Numbered from the stretch's first letter, positions 9,981 through 18,051 are shown. The stretch is 43,144 bases of DNA from Clostridia bacterium (GCA_028280575.1 JANQLN010000129.1:1-43144), one strand, 5' to 3'. Program-made: numbers and translations. Notes: generated by a model from the letters alone, not told the origin.

Positions 9981-10101
9981 AAAAAATGGTCGAATAGCTG
10001 TTTTATAATATGCAAAAATTTGACCTGCACTAAAAAATGGGGAAAATTAAAAAAAATTACATTAATGCGCATAACAGAAAGTGGAAAATGCTAAAGTAAA
10101 A

Positions 10102-10299
10102 TTAATGACTGCGTTCGTCCAGTGCATGACGGATTTTTGTCTGTATCGGCTCGGGTATGGTTTTCATTTTTCTGTTGTCGACTTTTGCAAGAATTGATTC
10201 GTTGACTCCGGAAAGCCTGGAAAGCTCTTTTATTGTAAGACTTTGAGATTTTCTAAGATGCTTTAATGTTTTGCTTTTTTTATTAAAGCTGAATAACAT
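10102..10299 (-). CDS. Small XRE-family helix-turn-helix protein
   Basis: This 65-residue protein is basic at its N-terminus and has a Cro/C1-type helix-turn-helix in residues 20-50 (LTIKELSRLSGVNESILAKV). The ATG follows GGAGTG by about 8 nt. It lies 26 bp downstream of the HD-domain gene on the same strand, so the two are probably cotranscribed. No effector domain is present, so it is either a compact DNA-binding regulator or an antitoxin-like protein. No toxin partner is visible next to it. Confidence 0.8.
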   Translation of the reverse strand: MLFSFNKKSKTLKHLRKSQSLTIKELSRLSGVNESILAKVDNRKMKTIPEPIQTKIRHALDERSH

Positions 10300-10325
10300 A
10301 ATATCACTCCATTATATATTATATA

Positions 10326-11528
10326 TTAGAGATTAAGCTTAAAAAGTTTAACTACGCTGCCCAAATTTATTTCACCTATTTCAACATTACAATATTTTTC
10401 ATAAATACCTTTATATCCATCTATTAAAAACTGGGTGCTTACACCATACTTGATTGAAAGATAAGCTTCAAGCAAAGCAGCCAGTTTGTCGCACCCGTTA
10501 ATAAGCTTACCGTCTAACGGAGAATATTCATCACTGTTGTATTTACTTTCAATAACATCTTTAATAATAATACTGCCGTTTTGAATGATTTTGTTTGAAA
10601 ATTCCTTTCGCGTGAAATATAAGAGCTCACTATGCCAGGACACCGGAAGAAGCGGCAGGATGTTTTCTTCCACCTGATTTTCTTCAATTTGTTTAATTAT
10701 TGAATCCAGCTCACTTACCGCATTTTTTACAGGAGATATGATATCGCGGGTCAATACTTCGGGAATGTCATGAAACAATGCGGCAAAAAAATTATTATAT
10801 AATCTTTTCCTGCATCCGCCGGCACAAAGGGTAAAAACGTAAGTAATCAAGGCTACAAGCAGCATGTGTCCCAATACCGACGTTTCAGGCAATCGGGGAG
10901 TCTGGGCCCATCTTTGTTGAAATCTTAACTGCCCCATCAAGTCTACAAAGTCCATGGTTTTTTTCCCGAGCATAATTTTTTGAACTCCTGCAAGATCATA
11001 GTGGTCTTCTATTTCATTTGCAATGCTGTGCTTTGTTTCATCAAGTCCGTAAAATCCCCTGTTTAACCTGTAAATTATCTTGAATTCCCAGTTTGTAGCA
11101 AGGTAATGGGAGGCTTTTAATATTTTTTTTTCCAGCGGATTGCTCTGTGGATTTAAATAGTATTCCGATATTTTGCTTCTAAAGCTGTCATGAAGCCTGT
11201 AGACTCCCTTTTCTTCAAGCTTTGATATAACCCAGGTGTTTAACTGGTCTCCTTTTTTTGACATGAGCTTGTGAAAAACCGGGGGTTTTATATCAGTCAG
11301 CAAAAGCCTGTGTAATAATTCAAATAAACCCCCTTCGATAATTTTTTGCCAGTCAATATCTACTTTTCTGTCTTCTTCTTCAAACCTGCCGATTATGTAG
11401 GCGAACACCATTTTATGAGCCTGCTTGTCAAGTTCGGTAAATCCCTTATTTGGCCTTATATGGTCATTCCACCTTTGCATGCCGGCGGCTTGATATATAA
11501 ATTGAAGAAACTCTTTGTTAACTGACAT
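10326..11528 (-). CDS. HD-domain hydrolase, YfbR/5'-nucleotidase-like
   Basis: The protein has 400 residues. The start was set at ATG 11528 because AGGAGG lies about 7 nt upstream, while the longer frame to 11576 has no such site. The HD core spans about 225-370: RWAQTPRLPETSVLGHMLLVA, then FFAALFHDIPEVLTRDI with the metal-binding HD pair, and a later GCDKLAALLEAY. This order matches the YfbR-like nucleotidase branch of HD hydrolases. The N-terminal 200 residues are not recognised. It is divergent from a MazG-like nucleotide pyrophosphohydrolase, which fits a nucleotide-housecleaning role, but the substrate is unproven. Confidence 0.8.
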   Translation of the reverse strand: MSVNKEFLQFIYQAAGMQRWNDHIRPNKGFTELDKQAHKMVFAYIIGRFEEEDRKVDIDWQKIIEGGLFELLHRLLLTDIKPPVFHKLMSKKGDQLNTWVISKLEEKGVYRLHDSFRSKISEYYLNPQSNPLEKKILKASHYLATNWEFKIIYRLNRGFYGLDETKHSIANEIEDHYDLAGVQKIMLGKKTMDFVDLMGQLRFQQRWAQTPRLPETSVLGHMLLVALITYVFTLCAGGCRKRLYNNFFAALFHDIPEVLTRDIISPVKNAVSELDSIIKQIEENQVEENILPLLPVSWHSELLYFTRKEFSNKIIQNGSIIIKDVIESKYNSDEYSPLDGKLINGCDKLAALLEAYLSIKYGVSTQFLIDGYKGIYEKYCNVEIGEINLGSVVKLFKLNL

Positions 11529-11706
11529 TAAATCAATCCTCCATTTTAAATTAATTATTGAATGCATATTGAGCAAATTGTTTATATATTAATAATATCC
11601 TATAAAATCCAATTAGGCAAGAGAAATACGGATGCGAAAATAGTTGAAAAAGAAGTTATATTGACTTAAAATATAAAGATGCAGTTACTTGGGAGAGGAT
11701 GATATA

Positions 11707-12075
11707 ATGGATAACTTAATTAGAATTGAACAGATGAAAAATATGGTGAAAAAATTTTGTGACGACAGGGACTGGGGTAAGTATCACAGTGCAAAGGATA
11801 TTGCAATAGGAATAATAACCGAAGCGGGAGAGCTTTTAGAGCATTTCAGATTCAAATCACCGGAAGAAACCGAGCATATTATGGGTAATGGTATTACAAG
11901 AGAAAAGGTATGCCAGGAGCTGTGTGACGTACTTTACTTTATATTAAGCTTTTCTGTGAAATATAATATTGATATTAGCACCGAATTTGAAAAGAAATTA
12001 AGGATTAATGATTCAAAATATCCTGTAGATAAAGCACTTGGGTCAAATAAAAAGTATTCTGAATTTGATGGGTAA
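11707..12075 (+). CDS. MazG-like nucleotide pyrophosphohydrolase
   Basis: This 122-residue all-alpha protein carries the MazG/dUTPase-like metal site: IITEAGELLEHFRF supplies the first acidic pair (ExxE) and ELCDVLYFIL the second (ExxD). Relatives such as dCTPP1/RS21-C6 hydrolyse non-canonical or excess dNTPs to the monophosphate. The ATG at 11707 is preferred because GGGAGAGG lies upstream at normal distance. Further upstream there is only an in-frame TTG at 11689, inside the SD region. It is a monocistronic unit divergent from the HD hydrolase. Confidence 0.85.
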   Translation: MDNLIRIEQMKNMVKKFCDDRDWGKYHSAKDIAIGIITEAGELLEHFRFKSPEETEHIMGNGITREKVCQELCDVLYFILSFSVKYNIDISTEFEKKLRINDSKYPVDKALGSNKKYSEFDG

Positions 12076-12092
12076 ATCATTAATCTGCAATA

Positions 12093-12117
12093 AAAAACAC
12101 CCTTTTAGGTGTGTTAA
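12093..12117. terminator. Weak hairpin between convergent genes
   Basis: ACACC and GGTGT can pair around CTTTTA, flanked by A- and T-rich sequence. The short stem makes this a weak candidate terminator for the MazG-like gene or the small membrane protein. Confidence 0.35.
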
Positions 12118-12227
12118 TTAAGGTCTGCATTGCTTAAGATTTTGGAAACTATTGCTAAGACTAAAGGAATCAATATTACCAATATGTCCATTGAGTAGTA
12201 TTTGACCTTTTCTACAATGTTTTGCAT
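12114..12227 (-). CDS. 37-residue single-span membrane protein
   Basis: This small frame begins MQNIVEKVKYYSMDILV and has one hydrophobic helix (about residues 13-31) after an N-terminal lysine pair. A very strong GGAGGAGG site lies 10 nt before the ATG. A TACAAT/TATATAAT-rich stretch lies just upstream. Strong translation signals plus a clean membrane helix make a real small protein likely. No homologue is recognised; regulators of transporters, type I toxins and sporulation peptides all have this shape. It is divergent from the secreted DUF4434 protein. Confidence 0.6.
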   Translation of the reverse strand: MQNIVEKVKYYSMDILVILIPLVLAIVSKILSNADLN

Positions 12228-12479
12228 TCTGCGTACACCTCCTCCGAAAATTATATATATATTGTATCACTTTCAGAATTTGTGCAATATATATAAAATG
12301 CATAAATTTTTTTAGACACAACATAAAAAATATATTAAATTCAACAAAAATATTGACTTTATAATTTGTGCAAAAGTCTGAAAATAGAAAGTATCCATTG
12401 ATATTTATTATTAAAATATACTATAATATAATTATGTAAACCAATATTAATAAAAAAGAATGGGTGGTGAAATATTTGT
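12228..12479. other. AT-rich divergent intergenic region
   Basis: This spacer holds the promoter of the DUF4434 gene and the 5' region of the small membrane protein. A 10-base direct repeat AATTTGTGCA occurs at 12277-12286 and 12363-12372, one copy near each gene, and could be a shared binding site. Confidence 0.4.
12398..12427 (+). promoter_or_regulatory. Promoter of the DUF4434-FN3 gene
   Basis: TTGATA (12398-12403), an 18-bp spacer and TATAAT (12422-12427) form a good sigma-A-type promoter about 50 bp before the ATG. Confidence 0.6.
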
Positions 12480-13835
12480 ATGTTCAGCAGAATATTATTA
12501 CTGGCTATTCCAATAATTGCTATTACAAGCTTTTTTTCATTTAGCAGCATGAATATGTCAAACAATATGGCCTTTAACGAAAACAGCAGTGGGGAGAATC
12601 TGGTTAAAGCAGAAGGTACCTTCATCCAATGGTGGCTTGTCAAAAACTGGGATAACGAAAAGTGGGAAAGAGAGATGAAAATCCTGAATGAAGCTGAAAT
12701 GACTTATGTAGTACTAACTTCGTCGGCTTTTTTTGAGTCGGCCGGTGGAAAAGAGCATACATATACTTTTTATCCCACCGGTATAGACGGGTTTTCCCAG
12801 GCAGAGGAAGGAGGAAAAAAGACAGATATTATTGAAATGTGCCTGAAGAATGCGGAAAAAAACAACATAAAGGTTTTTTTAGGGCTTAATTTCAGTGAAG
12901 AATGGTGGGCAAACAGGAATAACAAAGATTGGTTTTACAAGCGTATAAATGAAGGCAACAAAATTGCGGATGAATTATGGAAAAAATATAAAAGCAAGTA
13001 TCCCCTCACTTTTCACGGGTGGTACTGGGGCTGGGAGATTGATAATTTTTATTTCAGAACCATGCTGGATTTCGGAAACTCAAAAGAAATGCTTTCTAAG
13101 GGTATTAACATTTTGGTTAGCTATCTTGATGAGAATAAAATGCGGCTGCCGGTTTTAATTTCACCTTATATGGACGGCAGGCTAGGAAGCCCCGGAGATT
13201 ATGCTAAAATGTGGGAATATGTTTTTTTGCATTCGGGATTGAAAAAAGGGGATATATTCTGTCCGCAGGATGGAGTAGGGGCGCGATTACTTAATGAAGG
13301 AAATTACATAAAATGGTTTAAAGAACTGAAAAAAGCAGTTTCCAAAGTACCGGGAATGGAATATTGGGCGAATATAGAAAATTTTGATATAAAGGATTGG
13401 ACGGCAACTACCATTGATAATGTAATAAATAAGATGAAGGGGCTTAATGGAATAGCGGACAGGTTTCTTGTTTTTTCCTATACCCACTATTACAGTGCAA
13501 ATACAGTCAATGAAGGATTTCACCAGACATACCTCCGGTATTTGCATACGGGAGTATTGGAACCTATACCACCTGCACCGCCGGCAAACCTTAAATTGAT
13601 TAAGGGGCCGGCAAATCTGATTGAGCTTGAATGGGATACATCAATTGATAATATGGGTATATATGGATATTATATATATAGAAATGGCAGGATAATCGGA
13701 AAAACCAGCAATAATTATTTTGGAGACCATGACACTAAAGAAGGTAAATCCTATGAATACGCTGTCCAGTCATATGATTTCGCAGGTAACCGTTCGGTGC
13801 TTTCCGATAATGCCAATACTTGCATTGAGCATTAA
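12480..13835 (+). CDS. Secreted DUF4434 TIM-barrel protein with C-terminal fibronectin type III domain
   Basis: The protein has 451 residues. A signal peptide or membrane anchor covers about 1-25. The main domain (about 45-360) has the aromatic-rich pattern of DUF4434 glycoside-hydrolase-like barrels (GTFIQWWLVKNWD, HGWYWGWEIDNFYF, FSYTHYYS). A proline linker (EPIPPAPPANL) leads to a fibronectin type III domain (about 370-448). The acidic residues in GWEIDN are in a position expected of a barrel catalytic or binding site. It is probably extracellular and acts on, or binds, a carbohydrate; the substrate is unknown. GGGTGG lies somewhat far from the ATG. Confidence 0.8.
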   Translation: MFSRILLLAIPIIAITSFFSFSSMNMSNNMAFNENSSGENLVKAEGTFIQWWLVKNWDNEKWEREMKILNEAEMTYVVLTSSAFFESAGGKEHTYTFYPTGIDGFSQAEEGGKKTDIIEMCLKNAEKNNIKVFLGLNFSEEWWANRNNKDWFYKRINEGNKIADELWKKYKSKYPLTFHGWYWGWEIDNFYFRTMLDFGNSKEMLSKGINILVSYLDENKMRLPVLISPYMDGRLGSPGDYAKMWEYVFLHSGLKKGDIFCPQDGVGARLLNEGNYIKWFKELKKAVSKVPGMEYWANIENFDIKDWTATTIDNVINKMKGLNGIADRFLVFSYTHYYSANTVNEGFHQTYLRYLHTGVLEPIPPAPPANLKLIKGPANLIELEWDTSIDNMGIYGYYIYRNGRIIGKTSNNYFGDHDTKEGKSYEYAVQSYDFAGNRSVLSDNANTCIEH

Positions 13836-13870
13836 TTCAGATAATATTTAAAAGTATTGAAACATTATCT

Positions 13871-13899
13871 TTGTTTTCAAGTCTAAAATAACGTATAAT
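13871..13899 (+). promoter_or_regulatory. Promoter of the repeat lipoprotein
   Basis: TTGTTT (13871-13876), a 17-bp spacer and TATAAT (13894-13899). It lies in the gap after the DUF4434 gene, so the lipoprotein can be transcribed alone. Confidence 0.5.
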
Positions 13900-13930
13900 A
13901 TAATATGTGAATATAAAAGGGGTGTATTTG

Positions 13931-14575
13931 GTGCAAAAAACATTAATTTTTATGACAGTTGCTGTTTTACTGGTTTTTACAATATCGGCCTGCAATAATG
14001 ATGATATGAATAAACCTGAGTCAACTATAAAGGAAAGTACATTGGATAACAGCTCATCCACTGAAGCCGGTGAATCTGAAAAAAAAGAGGTTATAAGTGC
14101 CGAAGGGAAATATACGGGACGGATTGACAACAGCTCAATTGAAATAATGGTTGACGGTAAACCAGGTGACTTCAGATTTGATGAAAAGTTAAAATCAGAA
14201 ATCGAAAAGCTAAGCAGCGATGATACTGTCAGCATTGAGTACTATGAAAACGAAAAAGGCCAATTGATTCTTGAAAAGCTTGAAGCTGTTGTGGAAGACA
14301 ATGATATGCAGGGCCATATGAAATACCTGGACGTAACAGGGGTTTATGTTGGGCAAATTGACGGCCATTCGATTGAAATAATCATAGACAGCGGTTTTGA
14401 TATTGAGGGCAGCGGTTCTTCCAGGGCATTCTCGTTGTTGTATAAAGACAGCATGGACTATTTTGACAACAGCAGTGAAAGCTTTTTAGAGCTTGACGGC
14501 AATGAAAAAGTCAAATTCAGCTTCTTTATCAATGAACATGGACAGTATGTATTGACCAAGCTTTCCAAAGAGTAA
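13931..14575 (+). CDS. Lipoprotein with two tandem repeats of unknown function
   Basis: The protein has 214 residues. The GTG at 13931 follows AAGGGGTG by about 6 nt; an earlier GTG at 13907 lacks a site. The N-terminus is a lipoprotein signal ending ISAC, so lipidation at Cys about 20 is expected. After a Ser/Glu-rich linker the mature part holds two similar units (about 57-120 and 133-214). Each opens with G-x-Y-x-G-x-I-D and S-I-E-I, and closes with a Gly-Gln strand and LxKL. No enzyme motif is seen. Likely a surface-anchored binding protein; function unknown. Confidence 0.75.
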   Translation: MQKTLIFMTVAVLLVFTISACNNDDMNKPESTIKESTLDNSSSTEAGESEKKEVISAEGKYTGRIDNSSIEIMVDGKPGDFRFDEKLKSEIEKLSSDDTVSIEYYENEKGQLILEKLEAVVEDNDMQGHMKYLDVTGVYVGQIDGHSIEIIIDSGFDIEGSGSSRAFSLLYKDSMDYFDNSSESFLELDGNEKVKFSFFINEHGQYVLTKLSKE

Positions 14576-14598
14576 AAAAACATTATTTTAAATTAAGG

Positions 14599-14639
14599 TA
14601 ACTGATTTTATGCCAGCTTTTCTGATGTAAAATCAGTTA
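14599..14639. terminator. 12-bp inverted repeat between convergent genes
   Basis: TAACTGATTTTA (14599-14610) and its perfect complement TAAAATCAGTTA (14628-14639) flank a 17-base loop and overlap the MATE stop codon. Position between convergent genes suggests a two-way terminator, although the loop is long and the stem AT-rich. Confidence 0.5.
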
Positions 14640-16005
14640 TTATTTCCTTATGCATTGATTTCCTTAATGTATGTATAAGCCATATCCATGCTGCTGCCGC
14701 ACTCAGCAATTCTGTAACCGGGAAAGCGAACCATACTCCGTCAAGTCCAAAATTAACTCCAAATAAATACATTAAAGGAAGAAGCAGGACAAGCATCCTC
14801 AGTAAAGCAAGGACAAGACCGGGAAATCCTTTTCCGAATGATTGGAAGGTCGTTGATGCCAATATTGTTGGTCCCGCGATGGGAAATGTAATACTGATAA
14901 TTCTAAGTGCACGTATTCCAATACTGACCAATTCTGCATCAGTGTTAAACATTCTTATAAGTCCGCCCGGAGTGGACTGGAAAATAATCAAGCCAAGAGC
15001 AGTAAAAGCAAATGCTAAAATAAAAGCATATTTCATTGTCTTTTTTATTCTTTCCCAGTTGCCGTTTGCATAGTTATATCCCATAATTGGCATATAACTT
15101 TGATTTAAACCGAAAACCGGCATAAACACAAATGACTGGAGCCTGAAATAAATCCCTGCTGCAGCAATAGCAGTATCAGAAAACGAAGCCAGGATCTTAT
15201 TCATTCCAGCCAGTGCAAATGAAGCCAGCAGCTGCATCAGCATGGATGGAAATCCAACCTTGTATACCTGGCCCAATATTGAAAAATCAAGTTTGAACAT
15301 TTTTATATTCATTTTAAGCTCATTCTTATCGCTGAAAAGTATATAAATAATGAATCCTCCGCTTATAATCCTGGATAATACGGTTGCAAATGCCGCACCT
15401 GCAACGCCCCATCTGGGAAAAATCCAAATACCAAAAATGAAAAACGGATCCAATATGATATTCAGGACAGAACCGATAAGCATTGTATACATTGGTATCA
15501 TCGCATTACCCTGTCCTCTTAATATATTATTGCAAATCATGGGTATGAACATTGCCACTGAACCGATAAGTATTATTCTTATATAACGGGATCCTTCTTC
15601 AATGAGCTCGGGTGTATCTGTAAATGCCTGCATTAGAGGTTTGGAAAAAAGAATACCTGTAATTACTCCAAGCAAACCATATATGAATGACACCAAAATT
15701 ACATGCTCGGCAACATTGGCAGCCCTTTCTCTTTCAGAACTGCCAAGCAGCCTTGAAATAAGAGAGCTTGCACCAATTCCTGTTCCTACGGCTACTCCGA
15801 TTAACACCAATTGTACAGGAAATGTGATAGACAGGGCAGATAATGCCTCCTTGCTCAATTGCCCCACATATATACTGTCAACTACATTGTAAAGTGCCTG
15901 TATTGCCATTGCAACCACAGAAGGAATCGCAAGCTTTACCATAAGTGGAAATATTGGATGTGTCCCAAGCCTTTCGGAAGCCATACTTTTATCTTTATCC
16001 TGCAA
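14608..16005 (-). CDS. MATE family efflux transporter
   Basis: This 465-residue integral membrane protein has about 12 hydrophobic helices in two similar halves, typical of MATE cation/drug antiporters. Family-like stretches are HPIFPLMVKLAIPSVVAM at the N-terminus, GASSLISRLLGS, and PVFGLNQSYMPIMGYNYANG in the second half. It should export cationic organic compounds using a Na+ or H+ gradient. The TTG at 16005 is chosen because AGGGGTG lies 6 nt before it; a GTG at 16014 is the alternative. It is monocistronic and convergent with the lipoprotein gene. Confidence 0.92.
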   Translation of the reverse strand: MQDKDKSMASERLGTHPIFPLMVKLAIPSVVAMAIQALYNVVDSIYVGQLSKEALSALSITFPVQLVLIGVAVGTGIGASSLISRLLGSSERERAANVAEHVILVSFIYGLLGVITGILFSKPLMQAFTDTPELIEEGSRYIRIILIGSVAMFIPMICNNILRGQGNAMIPMYTMLIGSVLNIILDPFFIFGIWIFPRWGVAGAAFATVLSRIISGGFIIYILFSDKNELKMNIKMFKLDFSILGQVYKVGFPSMLMQLLASFALAGMNKILASFSDTAIAAAGIYFRLQSFVFMPVFGLNQSYMPIMGYNYANGNWERIKKTMKYAFILAFAFTALGLIIFQSTPGGLIRMFNTDAELVSIGIRALRIISITFPIAGPTILASTTFQSFGKGFPGLVLALLRMLVLLLPLMYLFGVNFGLDGVWFAFPVTELLSAAAAWIWLIHTLRKSMHKEIITDFTSEKLA

Positions 16006-16084
16006 AATAATCACCCCTGCAACAAATGATGAATTAGTAGATTATATCATTTTATTTCATATATGAAAAGAATCAAGTTATTGA

Positions 16085-16204
16085 AGCAATTTGCGCCTTA
16101 ATCAATTTCAAGTAAGGAGCATACTGAATGTTGTACATGCTTATTATTCATACTGCTAAATTTAGTATGCTCCATTAAGAAAATCATAACATAGGCAAAT
16201 TGCT
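16085..16204. repeat. Nested inverted repeats between MATE and engB genes
   Basis: Two perfect 10-bp arm pairs are nested. The outer pair is AGCAATTTGC (16085-16094) with GCAAATTGCT (16195-16204). The inner pair is GGAGCATACT (16116-16125) with AGTATGCTCC (16164-16173). The whole 120 bases can fold as one long interrupted hairpin. It could be a small mobile-element remnant or a structured RNA. No coding frame is present. Confidence 0.6.
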
Positions 16205-16268
16205 CTATTGACTAAAGGAATAAAAAATAATTATAATATGATTATTAAGAATAATAATGGAGACGTTT

Positions 16269-16859
16269 ATGAATTTACATAATGCAAGATATGAAGTTAC
16301 TGCAGTAAATCCCGAGCAGTATCCTGAACATGATATGCCTGAGGTTGCTTTTATAGGAAGGTCCAATGTAGGAAAATCGTCTATTATAAACTGCCTTCTG
16401 AACAGGAGAAATCTCGCAAGAGTTGGTGGTACGCCGGGAAAAACAAGAGTAATAAACTTTTATAATATTGATGATACCATATATCTTGTTGATTTGCCCG
16501 GATACGGGTATGCAAAGGTTTCAAAACAGGAAAAGGCGTCATGGGGCAAGCTGGCGGATACATATTTGACAAGCAGGAAAAACCTTAAGCTTCTTGTCCT
16601 TCTTCTGGACATCAGGCATAAGCCTACCCAGGATGACATGACAATGAAAAGCTGGATTAGCGCATCGGGAATTCCTTATATAGTAGCAGCAACAAAAGCA
16701 GACAAGCTGAGCAGGCCGGCTGTAATGACTAGAAAAAAGGACATCGCTGCTGTCCTGTCAATACCTGCTGATTCAATAATCCCTTTTTCATCTACCAGGC
16801 GTACGGGTAGAGAAGAGCTTCTTGAAACAATACAGAAATTATTGAAAGCTGAAATTTAG
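16269..16859 (+). CDS. engB: Ribosome biogenesis GTP-binding protein EngB/YsxC
   Basis: This 196-residue GTPase has the usual EngB length. It has G1 GRSNVGKSS (30-38), a G2 threonine in GGTPGKTR, G3 DLPGYGYAKVSK and G4 TKADK. In bacteria this essential GTPase assists late 50S ribosomal subunit assembly. The ATG at 16269 has GGAG 6 nt upstream, while the ATG at 16257 has no site. It often sits next to lon in Firmicutes, but here it stands alone after the nested repeat. Confidence 0.95.
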   Translation: MNLHNARYEVTAVNPEQYPEHDMPEVAFIGRSNVGKSSIINCLLNRRNLARVGGTPGKTRVINFYNIDDTIYLVDLPGYGYAKVSKQEKASWGKLADTYLTSRKNLKLLVLLLDIRHKPTQDDMTMKSWISASGIPYIVAATKADKLSRPAVMTRKKDIAAVLSIPADSIIPFSSTRRTGREELLETIQKLLKAEI

Positions 16860-16959
16860 ATATTCGGCTTTTGTTTTCCGTCCATATTTTGTTCATTTCC
16901 ATTCTTCCCGTTTATTTTTATTCATCATATCATCCTGAACAGGACAACTGCCTGTCTGT

Positions 16960-17865
16960 TCATTTGTAGTTTTGAATAATTTTTTTGGCAATCCTTTTTA
17001 TCTCGTCAGCCATATCAATCGGCTCGATAACTTTTGCCTTGTTACCGAAGCCCAGTAGCCAGCTTATTGTATAATCCCGGTTGGTATAGCCGGTCTCCAG
17101 CCGCAATCTTCCGTCCTGCGTTTCAGTAAAACAATTCAAGCCGTAGGTTTCAATCAGTTGGTATTTCACAGATGGTTCAAACAATGCCACCAGCTTCTTA
17201 TTGTCAGGCAGGTGCGCGTTAAAATCGCGCCTCTCAGGCGGTATCTCGCGCAAGGTATAGTTTTCCCCGCACAACTGCAATCCCCATAGCCGGGTTAGCT
17301 TAAACATACGCCAGTCCTGCCGCTCAAGACAGAATCCGAATACATACCATGCCGTCCATTGAAAAATGACGAAGTACGGCTCTATTCGCCGGCGTGTTTG
17401 GCCTTTTTCATAGTAATAGTCAAATTCTATCAGCCTTTGCTCCAGAACTGCCTGCTTGATAATCTTGATTTTAGGCGCCAGGCTGCCTTTATAATGCGAC
17501 GCAAGGTCAATGACTATAGGCTCCCTTAAAGACACCACAGTGTCTTTGTTAGCGGATAATTTATCAAGCGTCCGCTCAACCTGGGATTTCTCGGACACGC
17601 TCCCAATACCCTTGAGTGCCGCGATAATGCTGGAAAGCTCGTCAGCAGTGAGAATGCTTTTGTCCAATTTATAGCCGTCGGCAATCGAAATACCGCCGCC
17701 TCCGCCCTGATATGTCACAATGGGTATTCCTGTCCGGCAAAGAGCATCAATGTCCCGCCCGATAGTGCGGCGTGTAACTTCAAACTTTTCAGCAAGCTGA
17801 GGTGCGGTTACACGTTTGTTTTGAAGCAGGATTGTGAGAATGCCAAGCAGACGGTCAAGTTTCAT
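16960..17865 (-). CDS. YafY/WYL-type transcriptional regulator
   Basis: This 301-residue protein has an N-terminal winged helix (about 1-60: RLLGILTILLQNKRVTAPQLAEKF, then VTRRTIGRDIDAL). A WYL ligand-binding domain (about 135-210) includes QTRRRIEPYFVIFQWTAWYVFGF, followed by a C-terminal WCX-like extension. WYL proteins often respond to nucleic acids or nucleotides and control DNA-damage or defence genes. The ATG overlaps the stop of a short upstream frame (ATGA), and GGAGGG lies about 7 nt before it. Base composition is clearly more GC-rich than its neighbours, suggesting acquisition. A palindrome in its promoter is repeated before the radical SAM gene at 33 kb. Confidence 0.9.
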   Translation of the reverse strand: MKLDRLLGILTILLQNKRVTAPQLAEKFEVTRRTIGRDIDALCRTGIPIVTYQGGGGGISIADGYKLDKSILTADELSSIIAALKGIGSVSEKSQVERTLDKLSANKDTVVSLREPIVIDLASHYKGSLAPKIKIIKQAVLEQRLIEFDYYYEKGQTRRRIEPYFVIFQWTAWYVFGFCLERQDWRMFKLTRLWGLQLCGENYTLREIPPERRDFNAHLPDNKKLVALFEPSVKYQLIETYGLNCFTETQDGRLRLETGYTNRDYTISWLLGFGNKAKVIEPIDMADEIKRIAKKIIQNYK

Positions 17866-17975
17866 ATACTGCCCTCCCTTATTTTATAAAGCTCTGCCTT
17901 TTTTCGGCGCGTCAGCTTATTAACCACTCTGTCATACGAATGGTCAATCATCTTGAAAATCATTGCATCATTCAC
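17862..17975 (-). CDS. Short frame coupled to the WYL regulator
   Basis: This 37-residue frame (GTG 17975, or ATG 17963) ends KKAELYKIREGSI. Its TGA overlaps the regulator's ATG by four bases, which is typical of translational coupling. It has no good ribosome site of its own. However, an 8-codon leader (17994-17968, MVNKQRCE) with a strong GGGGTG site overlaps it in another frame. It could be a genuine small protein, a leader pair, or one roughly 44-residue gene broken by a frameshift near 17970. No homologue recognised. Confidence 0.4.
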   Translation of the reverse strand: MNDAMIFKMIDHSYDRVVNKLTRRKKAELYKIREGSI

Positions 17976-18014
17976 ATCTTTGTTTGTTTACCATATTATT
18001 GCACCCCTTAATCC

Positions 18015-18051
18015 ATTATAGCACAAGAACATGACAGCTATATGTCATGTT
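18015..18051 (-). promoter_or_regulatory. Extended -10 promoter with palindromic operator upstream of the WYL regulator
   Basis: On the minus strand TGCTATAAT forms an extended -10 (TATAAT at 18020-18015). Immediately upstream, 18028-18051 is the palindrome AACATGACA-N6-TGTCATGTT with 9-bp perfect arms, centred 22 bp above the -10 centre, where a -35 box would lie. The same core ATGACA-N6-TGTCAT occurs at 32947-32964. Autoregulation by the WYL protein is inference. Confidence 0.65.

Noticed and set aside
10030..10050. AAAAATGGGGAAA stretch resembling the inner edge of the terminal repeats
   Set aside because: Only 13 AT-rich bases match and the flanks do not, so chance is the simplest explanation.
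12118..12324. Longer 68-codon minus-strand frame overlapping the small membrane protein
   Set aside because: It lacks a ribosome site and membrane or domain features; the 37-codon frame beside it has a strong GGAGGAGG site and clean helix.
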